Positions 23,774-35,080 of a stretch of 64,000 nucleotides of DNA are shown here, piece after piece. The stretch's first letter is position 1. Each line of letters opens with the position of its first letter. Both the position numbers and the translations under genes were made by a program. The DNA comes from Litoditis marina (lineage: Eukaryota; Nematoda; Chromadorea; Rhabditida; Rhabditidae): positions 31,601,521 to 31,665,520 of the forward strand of contig OZ038435.1 in assembly GCA_964036275.1 (NCBI GenBank). Direction: 5' to 3'. The notes below the pieces were generated by a model. The model saw only the letters and a program-made list of their open reading frames with translations, was not told where the DNA came from and did no database searches.

Positions 23774-25327
23774 AGGATTGATTTTTCCAATTTATGGGTA
23801 TATGCGGTGTACGTTTACGCACCCCGCTGTTTTTGTAGTTTGATTCCGTTGATTGCGGTTAAAGTTCGTGAACAACAGCGTATATCGAAATAAAACTCTA
23901 ATGATAATTTGGTTTGATTTATTTACATGCAAGCATGTGAGATACATAGAGAAAGAGAAAGTAAATGAAAACCAACTGAATTGAGCAAAATGAAAACAAC
24001 AATCAAAACCATGATGAACAGAAAAGTGAACATTGAACGAGCATATAGGACTACAGTACAACGATCGACACTTCAATGGGGTTCTGAATAATACCATAGT
24101 GAGGTCAGTTTGCTTCCTAAATATCGGTTAAATTGAGTTGTTGGACGTTCATATTGCCGCGCCGTGCTGCTCATCACTCCCTGGTTTAATGGTTCAGCAG
24201 TTGGAACGATTTTCCAACTTTTGACTCCATTCTTACCCGATGGTTGAAGGTGGTAACGGTTGAAAATTGAAATTCTTTGGGTCTTCTAAAAATCTAGAGC
24301 TAAGTACCAAACTTCCGTTGAACTTTGATCTATGATACGCGACGGGATCAAACTACAAACACAGCGGGATAGGGTTTCATACACCACCTAGACTTGTCTA
24401 GTCAAAAGCTATCCCTACCTAAGTTAGTGATGTGTTCTTGATAATCACGATACTCAAATTCCGTAGGTGCTAGGTACAGAATATGATAACAAAACACAAC
24501 ACGTACCGTACTCCTCCACTCTACTCTGTTGTCTTTCCTTGCCATAGCTCATTCCATTCATTCCTCAAACAGCGGGCCGTGCCCCATTGTGCTACCGTGA
24601 AAAAGTGTTCCACTCCGGCCGAGTTGTTGACATTTTGGGCGAGTCATAAACAGTATCGCAATCTATTTGTTCGTGCCAGGAGAGATATTTTGTGTCTTCT
24701 ACATTATGGCACCTCGGCCGGGTGTTGACACTGGGGATGAGGAACGTCGCGAGTAATTCCCTTGTCTGTTTGTGATTCGAACATGAATTGTTAGAATAGA
24801 AAGCGTTGTTGGTAAAGTCTGTTTCATGCGCTAGTAAAAGTGCCCTCACAGTTCAATTTGAGAATTCCAAAAAAAAGTTTGGCATTACAGTTCTCTAAAT
24901 ATGGTTTGCATTTTTGTACCAGTCCGAGAACCTTTTCTATGGGTGAAAATATGTTTACAAGAAATGCAATAATCTCACTAAAAAAAACTTCGGTGTCTCA
25001 TATTCAACGCGAATACATTATGTTTGTACAAGCAGTATATTGGCTCTGTACCGTGAAACTCTTGCAATACAATAAAAACGACGATGATTGAACGAATATC
25101 GAACCAAAAAAAATGTACTATATATGGGCATTCTGAGAAGTTTGTCACAGTAACAGTAGTCAAAGGCAGTGAACAGATGAAAAAATTCTTTTACCTTTTT
25201 AGAGGTTTTTGTTTGTAGTTTGGTTCGCGAACACAATAGAGTATCCTACCTACCCCGAAAGAGCTCTAGATTCAAACTACAAACACATCAGACTGAAAAA
25301 TGATTCCTAAATACTATTATTTTCCTA

Positions 25328-25508
25328 CAAAAACAGGTACAATCACCGTTCAATCTCATAAGGCTGCAATCATTATGCGCGTAACAGGGTCACATTACCT
25401 TCTTCATCATCCAAATTTTTTCTTCTTTTATTTCTCCAATCGGAGTGCCACATCCAACAATGTGGAATGTCACGTGTTGAATCACGAATAAATATATTCT
25501 ATTCTATA
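25328..25508 (+). repeat. Dispersed repeat, family R2, copy 2
   Basis: Matches 9890-10075 in block order and spacing: GGTACAATCACCGT, ATGCGCGTAACAGGG, GGAGTGCCACAT, AATGTGGAATGTCACGTG, and a 3' end reading ATATATTCTATTCTAT. No coding function is proposed. Confidence 0.55.
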
Positions 25509-25879
25509 AACAAGATGACAGTGTTGGTTTCAGTTTTTGAGGGAATTCTCGAACAAAATACTGAATAGAATAAAAACTTTCCTTCGGTAAAAATATTAAC
25601 GTGATGAGACGGAACTTTATACGCTCAGAACCGGTGCTTACGTGCGACGCTCGCCGTTTATCGTATTACGGACGATATTGGGTGACGTGTTTTTTGCGCC
25701 GGCCGTTCCTTCCGCCTGTCCGCCTGTATTGCTCGTTCCGTATTCCGTTCCGTTTCCTTTCATGAACCTGTCCGGTAGGTGTTATGCGTCGGTGGCACAA
25801 GATATTGTGAGTCTTATTTGTGCTTCCTGGACTGTTCCACTCTCTATTTTCCCAGAAAGTGGGCGGAGTCGGGTGCGCG

Positions 25880-25886
25880 TATAAAA
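25880..25886 (+). promoter_or_regulatory. TATA box of the secreted-protein locus
   Basis: TATAAAA flanked by GC-rich sequence (GTGCGCG before, CGGCTGGG after), 43 bp upstream of the start codon at 25929. That spacing puts transcription start near 25910 and leaves a very short leader. A sequence GTGGGCGGAG lies just upstream. It is the clearest core promoter in the window. Confidence 0.7.
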
Positions 25887-25928
25887 CGGCTGGGCGAGTT
25901 GGCCAACCACAACCTACTGCCATACAAC

Positions 25929-27880
25929 ATGATTTCATTGTGAGTTACATTATCTTTAAATTGCTACTTTCTAATGGTAAATTGGTTTATAATGAAATTT
26001 TGAGGGCTTTTCGTTGTTACAAACATAAATCCCAAGAAAACTTGAAATGTTCTACTTCATTGTAAAGTTGACTGTTAACTAGAGAAAGGTCATGAGAATA
26101 TCATTCAACACCTGATTAATTACCTAACCGAAATTGTTGATGCAGGCTTACTTTGAATGCAAAATTGCTATGGGAAGACAGTGGCATGAAGTCTGCCGTT
26201 TTTACTATAAACTTCCATCTAACCACATTGTCTTTATGCCTCAATTCCTTCTATAATATTCTAAAGATAACTGTTACAAATACTCCATCAAAATGTAGTA
26301 TGTCTAATAATAAGATACTTTTGCCCGATAAGAAACGGGATTAAACTACAAACACAGCGATATATGGGAGAATACAAAGTAGAGGCCTATTTTACATACG
26401 GCGCACTCTATATTTTAGACCAAGACTAATCAATAAATCAATACATTTCCAGATTTACCTGCCTACTTGTCATTCCTCTCTGTCTTGCCCAGAACAGCCA
26501 ATATGGTGAGTATTTATTCTTTTGAAATAAAATTAGTTGTGAAAAGTTCATCACCCATGAACAAATTTAGGTTTGTAGAAACTCCTACTCACTTTATTTG
26601 AATGTATACAAAGTATACATTTGAAGTTCACGCGGTGATGAATGATTCCCTTCGAAAAAACACCCTCATACTCATACAGAAAAAGTAACACGCCGCTATG
26701 AGGCTACAGAACTAATTACTATTAAATGAGGAATTACTATGCTTCACACAAATGAAAATTATACAGTAGATTCAACAACTATCATACATCAATTCTGGTA
26801 ACTAACAATGTATTGATCATCATATACCCTAACCTAATATGAACCCTTTGCATCGATAAACCTTACCAAATCTTCCCGAACCCTCTATTACTTCTGGCGT
26901 GGTAGGAATTATTTCTTCAACCAAGCTCGTGGAGGGTCCATGAGTTTCTGACCCAGGTGCACTACTGGTTTGAGAAAAAGTTTCTACCGCGCCCGTTTTC
27001 GATTCTCTGTGATCTCTGTAGTTGAAACTCACACTTGTTTGCCAAGTACCACCGAATAACGCATGATCGTAAGTAAACTGCAGAATGTGAATTCTATTGT
27101 GAAAAAAAACAGAGAATATCTCGTTCTCTATGCCGAGTACCGCGAAAAAAAGAGTGCGAATTCAAATGTAGTAACCTAGGTTTTCTCAACAAGGATATCA
27201 TCCCATTGTCATGTGCACGATCCCATAAACATTCCCCTACCTCCCCTTAATTCTTCTCTTTAACCACAGATATTCGGGCCTTTCGCACGAAACGCCAGTC
27301 GGTCGACTATTCGGATCCGGCATTTTCCGGCAGTCCCGGCTTTCTGCCGGACTACGAGGGCGACCGCTACACGGACGCGTCGCGGGCCGAAGAAACGAGG
27401 GCTCTGAACCGTCTCTACCTGGAGTCCCTGCAACCCCCAGTACCCTCTGAACCCTCTTCTTTAACCTACAATTCCCCCTCCATTGTCTCGCGTAGCATCG
27501 AAGAAGCATGGGCGCATAGTCTTGCCTCTAACGATACCACCATTGAATACGTGTTTAACGATATACCTCCTGAGCTCATCGAGTCATATGACGAATTACC
27601 CACTACGCTAGAGTCAGTTGACAATTTTCCCACTACTTTTGAGTCAAATGACGATTTTCCTACTACTTTTGAGTCAAATGACGATTTTCCCACTACGCTA
27701 GAGTCAAATGACGAGTCTAAACCTACTACCACTACGATTTTCGAAGTAATGCATAGCTTCACAGATGTTTTGTCCGAAGAGTATTTGAGTGAAGCCAGTC
27801 GTGCCATTCTTGAGACATTGACCAAAGCCAACCCAGGCCTTGTCAATGAGAATTTTGTAGTTGATTTCGAATCTGATTAA
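25929..27880 (+). CDS. Secreted acidic Ser/Thr-rich protein (isoform/gene A)
   Basis: Exons: 25929-25939, 26453-26505, 27270-27880; 224 residues. The first two exons encode a classical signal peptide (MISLFTCLLVIPLCLAQ). Exon 3 begins near a dibasic stretch RTKR, a possible furin-type cleavage site, followed by a domain with PGFLPDYEGDRYTDASR and ALNRLYLESL that is clearly related to the start of exon B at 28743. The rest is acidic and includes four or five imperfect copies of a ten-residue unit, (F/L)ESNDDFPTT (about 27590-27720). I do not recognise the family. AATAAA at 28682 is the first candidate poly(A) signal. Exons 1-2 may also serve exons B and C, since all three 3' exons have phase-1 acceptors and no other signal-peptide exon was found. 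Confidence 0.7.
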
Positions 27881-28681
27881 ATAGAAAAGGGGAAAAGCAG
27901 ACCAGCGGGAGCGAAAATCATCAAGAAAATAGGGAGGGAAAACCACCTATCTAAGTAACTTGACGAAAAACTTTTGTTTTTAGCGAAACCTGTGTGCTTT
28001 ACTGTAACACTTTCAGGCAATAGATACAGAATGATTATATTACGACAAAGTAAGAAAAACTGACGAAATCCTGAATTATTTTTATAAGTGACGAGTGGAA
28101 AGAGCATTAGTTCTGCTACGTTTTAATTTTGAACAAACCTCACGCAGACATAGTTAGGTAATATAGGTAGGCCCGTTAACACAAAGCTGGAAAAACTTTG
28201 AAGACTGCATCGATCACTTGAGAACATTTAGCTTTTCTGGTCTGCTTCTCTCTGACATGTAGGTAAACAATAAGTGCGCTACCGATAACTTACCCTAATT
28301 ATTTTAGGAATCGAGTCTTTCAATGAATCTGTTGTAAATAAGGTTACGTAAAACGTGTGGAACACAACGTCACAACGAGAACAGAATACTTATCTTTGAA
28401 ATCAAAACATGTTATGTTCTCCACTTTTACGTGACCATCCCGTGAATAGATCTGTGTTGCATGTTGTATCGGTTGAAAATTGCTCAAAAATCAGGTGCCG
28501 AAAAATCTCATAATCATAAAAACATACAACATAGCTCACTAACATGTTCTAACCAATTCCTCCCAGCTGTCTTTGATCTATTACCATTGTATCTCTTTAA
28601 CAACTAAGTATACTTGTAAATAAGGTTTCAAAACTAGTGTGTACATACTGTTGTCTGTCTCACATAATATGTCTCACGCTT

Positions 28682-28687
28682 AATAAA
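28682..28687 (+). terminator. Candidate poly(A) signal AATAAA after exon A
   Basis: Lies 800 bp after the exon A stop and only 55 bp before the acceptor of exon B. If used, it would end the A transcript; skipping it would allow splicing into B. Confidence 0.35.
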
Positions 28688-28742
28688 GACTGCCAAGGTT
28701 TGAACTGCCGCCACACATACCGTAACCGCGTTATCTGTTCAG

Positions 28743-29572
28743 GATCCACGGCCCAGCAGCAGCAGGGAACTACTGGCAGCGAGCCAGGCTACTTGCCGGA
28801 CTACCAAGGGGACAAGTACACCGATCCTCAACGTATCAAGGACACGCAGGCACTAAACAAGGCCTTTTTCGACTCGATCGGCGGTGCGCCGCCCGCCCCG
28901 CCCCTTACCCCTGCCCAGCAGGGTATGACGTCATCAAACGCCCAGAATCCGACCAATCAGCAGTCGACCAACCAGCAGACCGGCTATAACACCAACCCAG
29001 TCGCTAATAGTCAGCCCATGTACGACCAGACCTCCTACAGTAACAACAATCAAATGATGTATGCTAACAATAATATGCAACAGCAGCAGCCCTCTATGAT
29101 GTATAATAACAATAACCAGCAAATGTACGACCCTAGTAACCAAAATATGATGTCTAACCAAAATGTGATGTCTAACGGTAACCAGCAGATGTACAATCCT
29201 GGTAACCAGAATATGATGTCTAACGGTAACCAGCAGATGTACAATCCCAGTAACCAGAACATGATGTCTAACGGTAACCAAAACATGATGTATGATACTA
29301 GTAACCAGAATATTATGTCTAATGGTAAACAAAACGTGATGTATGATAGCAGTAACCAAAACACGATGTACAATAATAACAACCAGAATATGATGTATAA
29401 TAATAACCAGAATGCTATGTATGACAGTAGTAACCAAAATGCAATGTATAATAATAACCAGAATATGATGTATAATAACGATAACCAGCAATACTGTTGT
29501 GGAGGTAGAAAGAGACGATCGGCCCCATTGTACGAGTTCATGCAAAGACATCCCACCATTTACAACTTCTAA
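28743..29572 (+). CDS. Large 3' exon B: secreted Asn/Gln/Met/Tyr-rich repeat protein
   Basis: The exon starts after TGTTCAG with two bases completing a codon (phase 1) and encodes about 275 residues to a stop at 29570. The first 45 residues (PGYLPDYQGDKYTDPQR, ALNKAFFDSI) match the same part of exon A, so A and B are paralogous. From about 29040 to 29490 the protein is an imperfect tandem repeat of units such as NQQMYNPGNQNMMSNG and NQNMMYNNN. It ends with CCGG, then RKRRSAP, a furin-like site releasing a short C-terminal peptide ending PTIYNF. No start codon with a signal peptide precedes it; exons 1-2 of A fit in phase. A possible donor GAG|GTAGAA at 29504 is in phase 1 and would join exon C. 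Function unknown; cuticle, eggshell or another secreted structural matrix are guesses. Confidence 0.65.
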
Positions 29573-30330
29573 AGTGTAAAGATCGAAAAGTAACCGGATG
29601 GTGGCCAATATCAAGAGCGACCGCTCTACCAAGCTCAACCGAGTACACTCGGTGTTTTATATATTCCGGTTTCTTTGTGGTAGCAGTTTCCATTGGGTTA
29701 CTTTTGTTAATCACCCATGTATCCGCGAGCGACTCGCCACAGTGTAAATACAATTGTATTCGAGATTTGTCACGAGGTCATATAAACATTTTCACGTGTA
29801 TCTCATTGTTTCTGGTGAATCAAACCGTGTGATAAGAGAGTACCGAATCATAAAAAGTGATGCTTATTTATAACTACGACCAATGATAACTGTAACTTCA
29901 ATTTTCTGATGTGTACACAGGATTCTCGGAGGCACTATCAGATTGCTTCAGGTCTTTTTAGTAAGGCTTTCCCACAGTTTAACTTTTGGAAACAGTTTCG
30001 ATTCCGGGCTATATATCTTGGATTTGATAATTATCGCATCCACAGTAGAGTTTTCCTAGTTGATGAATATTGTAGAGGATGCAGCCAAATTTTAATGTAA
30101 AACACATAATTGAACATATCACTAGTGTACTGAATTTGCTGCAGTTATCAAAACTAGTACTGGACATAACAGGTCGAATGAATTTGGAATTTTGAAAGAG
30201 AAACTATGAAAAGTGTTGAACAACCCTCACGTAAAAGGTGAAAAAACACGGAGAATCCAGATATATCTTCGTTTCCGATCTATTAAATGTATATTCCGGC
30301 AACCAGTTTGTTCTAACATTATTTCTTCAG

Positions 30331-31694
30331 ACACTACGTACTACACTCCATCGGCTGGCTACAGTAACCAGCAGTACGTTCCGTCGGGTAACAACTTCAA
30401 CACCCGACAGTTCGACTCCCCTTCCACCAACTACAACAACCAGCAGTACAATCCATCGGGTGGCAGTACCATGTCTTTCAGCAACACCATACCAACACTG
30501 TACTACACACCTCCTGCAAATGACTACAATATGCAGTACGGTAACACCTACGGTAATACCGCTTCCGGTAGCTCTGGAAACAACGGAATGAACTCCAACA
30601 CGATCCTTAGAGATCAGCAGACTCAGACAGGAAACATGTTCGGAGCAACTTCAAACGAAAATCCTCCTTCGTACGACTACAACATTCTAACGAATACCAA
30701 CGGAGGATTCCCCATCTACTCGCCCACTGTATTGCGGGACCAGCAGACAACCAGTAACCAGCAGCAGCAGAGTAACCAATTCGTCAACTCGTTCACCGGC
30801 GGCACCCCCGGCGGTCCGGCCAGCACGTTTACCAACCCCGACCAGCGGCTGTACGACACTACCATCGGCACGAGAAACGGCTACGGCGGAGTCAGCAACG
30901 CGGTGGCAGCTAGCCAGAACACGTACAACCGCGCCTTTGACGCCGCGCAGACCGCACCCGCAGGTAGCCAGCGTCAGTTCGATGCGCCGCAGAGCAGTGT
31001 GGCCGGCACCTCGCAGAACATGTTCACCGCACAGACAGCCACCTACATGAACCAGAAACTGTACACTCCATCAAACGGAAACACCGCGAATGGTCTGGAT
31101 ATGTTCAACAATCAGAATGGTAACATGAACACAAATCAGATGAACATGAACAATCAAGCCATGTTCGATTCAAGTAGCCAAATGCAGACCTCTCAGGGTA
31201 ACCAAATGACCTCTTCTCAAGGTTACGGTAACCAAATGGACGCCGCTTACGGTAACCAAATAAACTTTGCTCCTGGTTCCGCCAACCAAATGACTTCAGC
31301 CCCAGGTCACGCTGGTCTAATGGACACTGCTCAAGGTTATAGTAACCAAATGAATCCCGGTTACGGCACCCAAATGGATCAAGCATACAGTAACCAAATG
31401 ACTTCTTCTCAAGGTTACGGTAACCAAATGAACACCGCCCAAGGTTACGGTAACCAAAACATGTTCAGTCCTCAGAATAGTAACCAGGGAACCGGATACT
31501 CTAGTTGTTGCTCAGCCACTTCTTCGTCTTGCTGTTATCAGACCGGCACCTCCGGCTCGAACATGATGTACGACCAGGGAAACACATACAGTAACCCGAC
31601 TGATATGAAAACTTACCGTAACCCCAATGACCCTCTATATTCGACAACCATGCGACCAATGTCGACCCAGAGTAGCACCTTTGGCAGAAAATAA
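30331..31694 (+). CDS. Large 3' exon C: secreted Asn/Gln/Tyr/Ser-rich repeat protein
   Basis: The exon starts after TTTCTTCAG in phase 1 and encodes about 454 residues to the stop at 31692. Repeats in the first part have the form YSNQQYVPSG / YNNQQYNPSG; the last third repeats QGYGNQM-type units (31190-31470), followed by clustered Cys pairs (SSCC, SSCCYQTG). Composition (N, Q, S, T, G, Y) and Cys pairs match exon B, so both belong to one locus. It has no start codon of its own with a signal peptide. It may be joined to exon B through the donor at 29504 or directly to the signal exons at 26505; both keep frame. AATAAA at 32157 suits its 3' end. Family not recognised. Confidence 0.65.
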
Positions 31695-32712
31695 TGACTT
31701 AGACTTTCTTGGTATAGTTTTAGAAAATGTAACTATTTGTTGCAGACCTGCGAATTCTAATAATCAGATTTCTATGAAACACAATCAGGGATACTCGTGA
31801 CATGTATAGTTTTCATTGTTTCATAATGAACATTTCATGTCTCTATCTTCTGTTTATTTGACCGGTTTGCGGAAGCAACACCGAGAGGGTTTTAAAATGA
31901 ATGTTGAAGAAAAATAAGAAACTCCATTGGCGTTCTTCGAAAGCTTCGTGAACCATACAGAAAGCTCATATGTTGAAAGTAATCTTTTGGATCGCTGTCA
32001 GATGAGGATTTTCGTTTTCTTTTTTTTTTCGAAGAGTACACTCTTTCCAAACCAATTTCGCGTTGCTGTCATTTAGAAATCAGGTATTCAGGATGAGAGA
32101 ACTAGTAAGATTCATCTCCCTATATATTCAATCAAATCTGTATTTCGTATTTCCTCAATAAAATTTGAGTGTATAACTGTTATTCAAGATTTCAATTTTT
32201 GAAAATTGACTTCTAAACATCACATTCAAAACTTAATTAGCAACTGCAATAACATCAACAATAAATCAAGGCTAAGGTCTAACTTCTACGAAAAACAACA
32301 CTATATAACGAAATCGACAAAAGGGAGCATCGACCACCAATCTGAAACAAGTTTCCAGCTGAGCGCATACTTACTAAACAAGTTGAAAATCAGCAACCAA
32401 GTTATACTATTCACACTGTTGGCAGTTCAGCTGGTTAAAGGTCGAATTTCTGGGAACAATAAACTATTTGAGATGTGCGGTCTCTAGAAAGAACACATGG
32501 GATTACAATTTGGATATATCCTATTTGACAATTTTGCCTACTTCAGCACTTAACAGAGAATGTGTAGAAAATTTACTGCCAAAAAAGCGAGAAGTAATCA
32601 AGTTTAATGGTGAGAAATTCGATAATCCATAACAAACTAAGATCATCTGAACTAAAACAGCCTAAATCGATCAAAATCTGCAGAACAAAACAACAGACAA
32701 CTAGAAAAATGT
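31695..32712. other. Convergent intergenic region between exon C and the small basic-protein gene
   Basis: Holds the 3' flank of the plus-strand locus (poly(A) signal at 32157) and presumably the 3' flank of the minus-strand gene ending at 32713. The frame at 32206-32487 has no similarity or splice context. Confidence 0.45.
32157..32162 (+). terminator. Candidate poly(A) signal AATAAA after exon C
   Basis: Lies 463 bp after the exon C stop. No canonical AATAAA was found between the exon B stop and exon C, which makes this the likely end for transcripts that include B or C. Confidence 0.45.
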
Positions 32713-34068
32713 TTAGTCCCATCGTTTTCTATTGATCAGCGACGCCAAACTATCCTCAATCGTCACGTGAGAATGAAGGTTGTTGCCCACATTGGCGCGA
32801 CGTCGAACTGCCACCTTTGAGCCTTCAACTCGCTTCTCCTGGAATGAAAACAAGTTTCAGAGCACAACTGGGGCTCAATTTGTTAGCAAATAATTTCCTA
32901 CTTCTTAGAGTTTGAAGCTAAATCTGAATTGTACTTTGATCAGCACACACATCCAGTTTCTCCACTTAAAACTGAACCCCACAAGAATTGGAAACACAGC
33001 AAAACAATGACCAAAGCAACAGGTACATTTGAAGGGTCATGAACTGTTCGAAATGGTTTTTCAGATTTACTTCAACAATTCCAGCGTCTTTGGGGTTTTT
33101 AATGCAAACCAGTGATTCATTCCCTATTCCCTAACCTATAGTTAGCTTATCTGATTTCCAAACTGTCTGGTAAATGAAATATATGTCCTACCTTGCCCGG
33201 CATTCTAGCCGCCTCTACCATCTGCTGTTGTCGGTTACGCAAATCTTCCAGGCCGGCAACATTCTGCGAGGCAAAAAAGTCCTTTTCGACTTCCTTAAAA
33301 GTGAAAATTATTAGAAAACGAACAATAAACCCTACTCACAACTATTATTTGGCACAAAAACTAGTCATATAAGGAGAGAGAGAGAGAGAGAGAGAGAGAT
33401 AGATAGAGAGAGAGGCAGAAAGAACTAGAAGAAGAAAACTAACCTTGGTAACGTATGGTTTCGCCAACATCTTCATGACTCCGAACTCGCGTTCGAACCG
33501 CTCCCGCAACACCTTCACACGATCCTGCGAGACCGGATAGTTCGGTTTGCCAGTGCTACAATTAAATCAGTACATAATGCTGGATGATATTAACGACAAC
33601 GTAAAACAAAAACAGTATAAATGACGCCTAAATCGGTTGCCTATTTTACGCGTGGAAAGTGATCAGAAGTTTAGGCTAACCGAACGAGGCTACGTTACCG
33701 GCTAAGAAATCTGATTGGCTCAACGATTTTCCAGTTAACTTATACTGGTTTTACCAACTTGATTGAGTTTGTGACACTGTTGCTCAAGATGATTTCGTTT
33801 AACTGTTGGTATAATCAATCATGAAGATAGGATAAGAGGCAGAGAGAAAGATATCTGAAGGGCAGTCAAATGACACCAATTCGGAACTATTTGAAGTGAT
33901 CTAATTAAACTTGAATCGAAATCTTGAAATAAAAAACAATGCGTAATAAAAGCATTAAACGTACGTCTTCTGTTGTGGCAGAAGGGGTCCTCTGTATCCG
34001 ATCTCCCATACTCTTCTGTCCCAATGACGTCTGTTCAGGTTACCACGTAGAGCACGCGAGAAGAACAT
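32713..34068 (-). CDS. Small basic protein, possibly mitochondrial (4 exons)
   Basis: Exons in reading order: 34068-33965, 33555-33444, 33293-33192, 32838-32713; 147 residues, all junctions in phase. The N-terminus MFFSRALRGNLNRRHW is rich in Arg and hydrophobic residues without acidic ones, like a mitochondrial presequence. The body holds KPNYP, a charged helix (VKVLRERFEREFG), a Gln/Arg-rich helix and a basic stretch (VAVRRRANVG) and ends NRKRWD. Size and charge would suit a mitochondrial ribosomal or respiratory-chain assembly protein, but I do not recognise the family. The start codon directly follows CTTTCTCAG, so it may be a trans-splice acceptor or a 5' UTR intron end. The exon would also fit in phase after exon 35595-35528 of the upstream gene; a better terminal exon for that gene argues against this. 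Confidence 0.7.
33373..33413. repeat. GA microsatellite
   Basis: (GA)n with GATA interruptions, about 40 bp, in intron 2 of the small basic-protein gene. Confidence 0.9.
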
Positions 34069-35080
34069 CTGAGAAAGGGTTATGATAAAACGTACAAAAC
34101 CAATCTCTCTTCGAGATGTAAACAAGAAGAACTAATAAAACACACGTTGACCAAATCACTGGAGAACCGGTCGCTTCGAACGCCGGCCTCAACACATCGG
34201 TGCTGTTCCCCAATGACTGGTTCGGTTCGCCAGGGGTACGCTCGGCAACAACACGTTAGAATAGACAACACAATAGGATAGATATTGAAAAGAGCAAGAA
34301 CACTCAAAGTTGTAAAACTCAAACCAAAGATATATCAAATCTTCATTGCTCGAAAAAAATGGACGTCAACATGGAAGATATGTGGAAACAATTTCACCAT
34401 ACAACTCCCAGAAATAAATAAATCGCCAATACAAATACAGACTGGAGAAATATCACAACTCTGACTTGATTTGCATAGCAAAAACGTAAAAAAATGATTA
34501 CAAACACAAAATATATTTACAAGAATGACAAATGAATAATTTAAAAAGAATAAAACTCATTCGAACTCCGAAATGTCGCAAGTACGGTAATGATGAATAT
34601 GATAAGGACACCATTTTCAGTTTTGTAAACGAAGACCGGAACCAAACAATCTTCATCGAAAGTCAGTTTGAAATTGTACTTTGAACTTATGGTTGACACA
34701 TCTTATATGGGGTACTCCAAAACAGATTTTCCTTTCGACCACGAAACAGTGTTTTGTTTCGACTCAACAAAACATGGGTGCTCAAAATTCACGTTGAACT
34801 TTTTTAACATGCCTAGAAACTGACTCGCAAAAAATCACTATGCACATACGTTACCAATACAAACTCCCATCCAACTCGAAAATTGAAGTACAAACACTGA
34901 AGGCTAGAATGTGAACATAAACTCGAACGTTACGTAAACTTTCCTATGAGGGTACAAGTTGATCCACCATACACTCATACACTGACACTCTGAACACCAC
35001 GATAAACATGAGATGATCCTTTATAGGGTTATTTTCGAACAATTCATCAACCGGTGGAACCGGAAACGCGCCAGGCGCCA

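Larger units (their letters stand above)
20997..25879. other. Intergenic region with repeats; no gene supported
   Basis: Contains R1 copy 3 (23641-23773), R2 copy 2 (25328-25508), and CAAACTAC cores near 22680, 23835 (reverse), 24353, 25212 (reverse) and 25272. A GC-richer stretch at 21860-22020 is listed separately. The frames at 22015, 22661, 24483 and 24840 lack splice partners or similarity and partly overlap repeats. Confidence 0.45.

Noticed and set aside
28934..29638. 234- and 169-codon minus-strand frames with hydrophobic repeats
   Set aside because: Shadows of the Asn/Gln/Met repeat of exon B read on the other strand.
33965..34068. Exon 34068-33965 as a continuation of the SRA1-like gene
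   Set aside because: It fits in phase after exon 35595-35528, but exon 35185-35081 also fits, encodes the missing last helix of the SRA1/Sec31 domain and ends in a stop.
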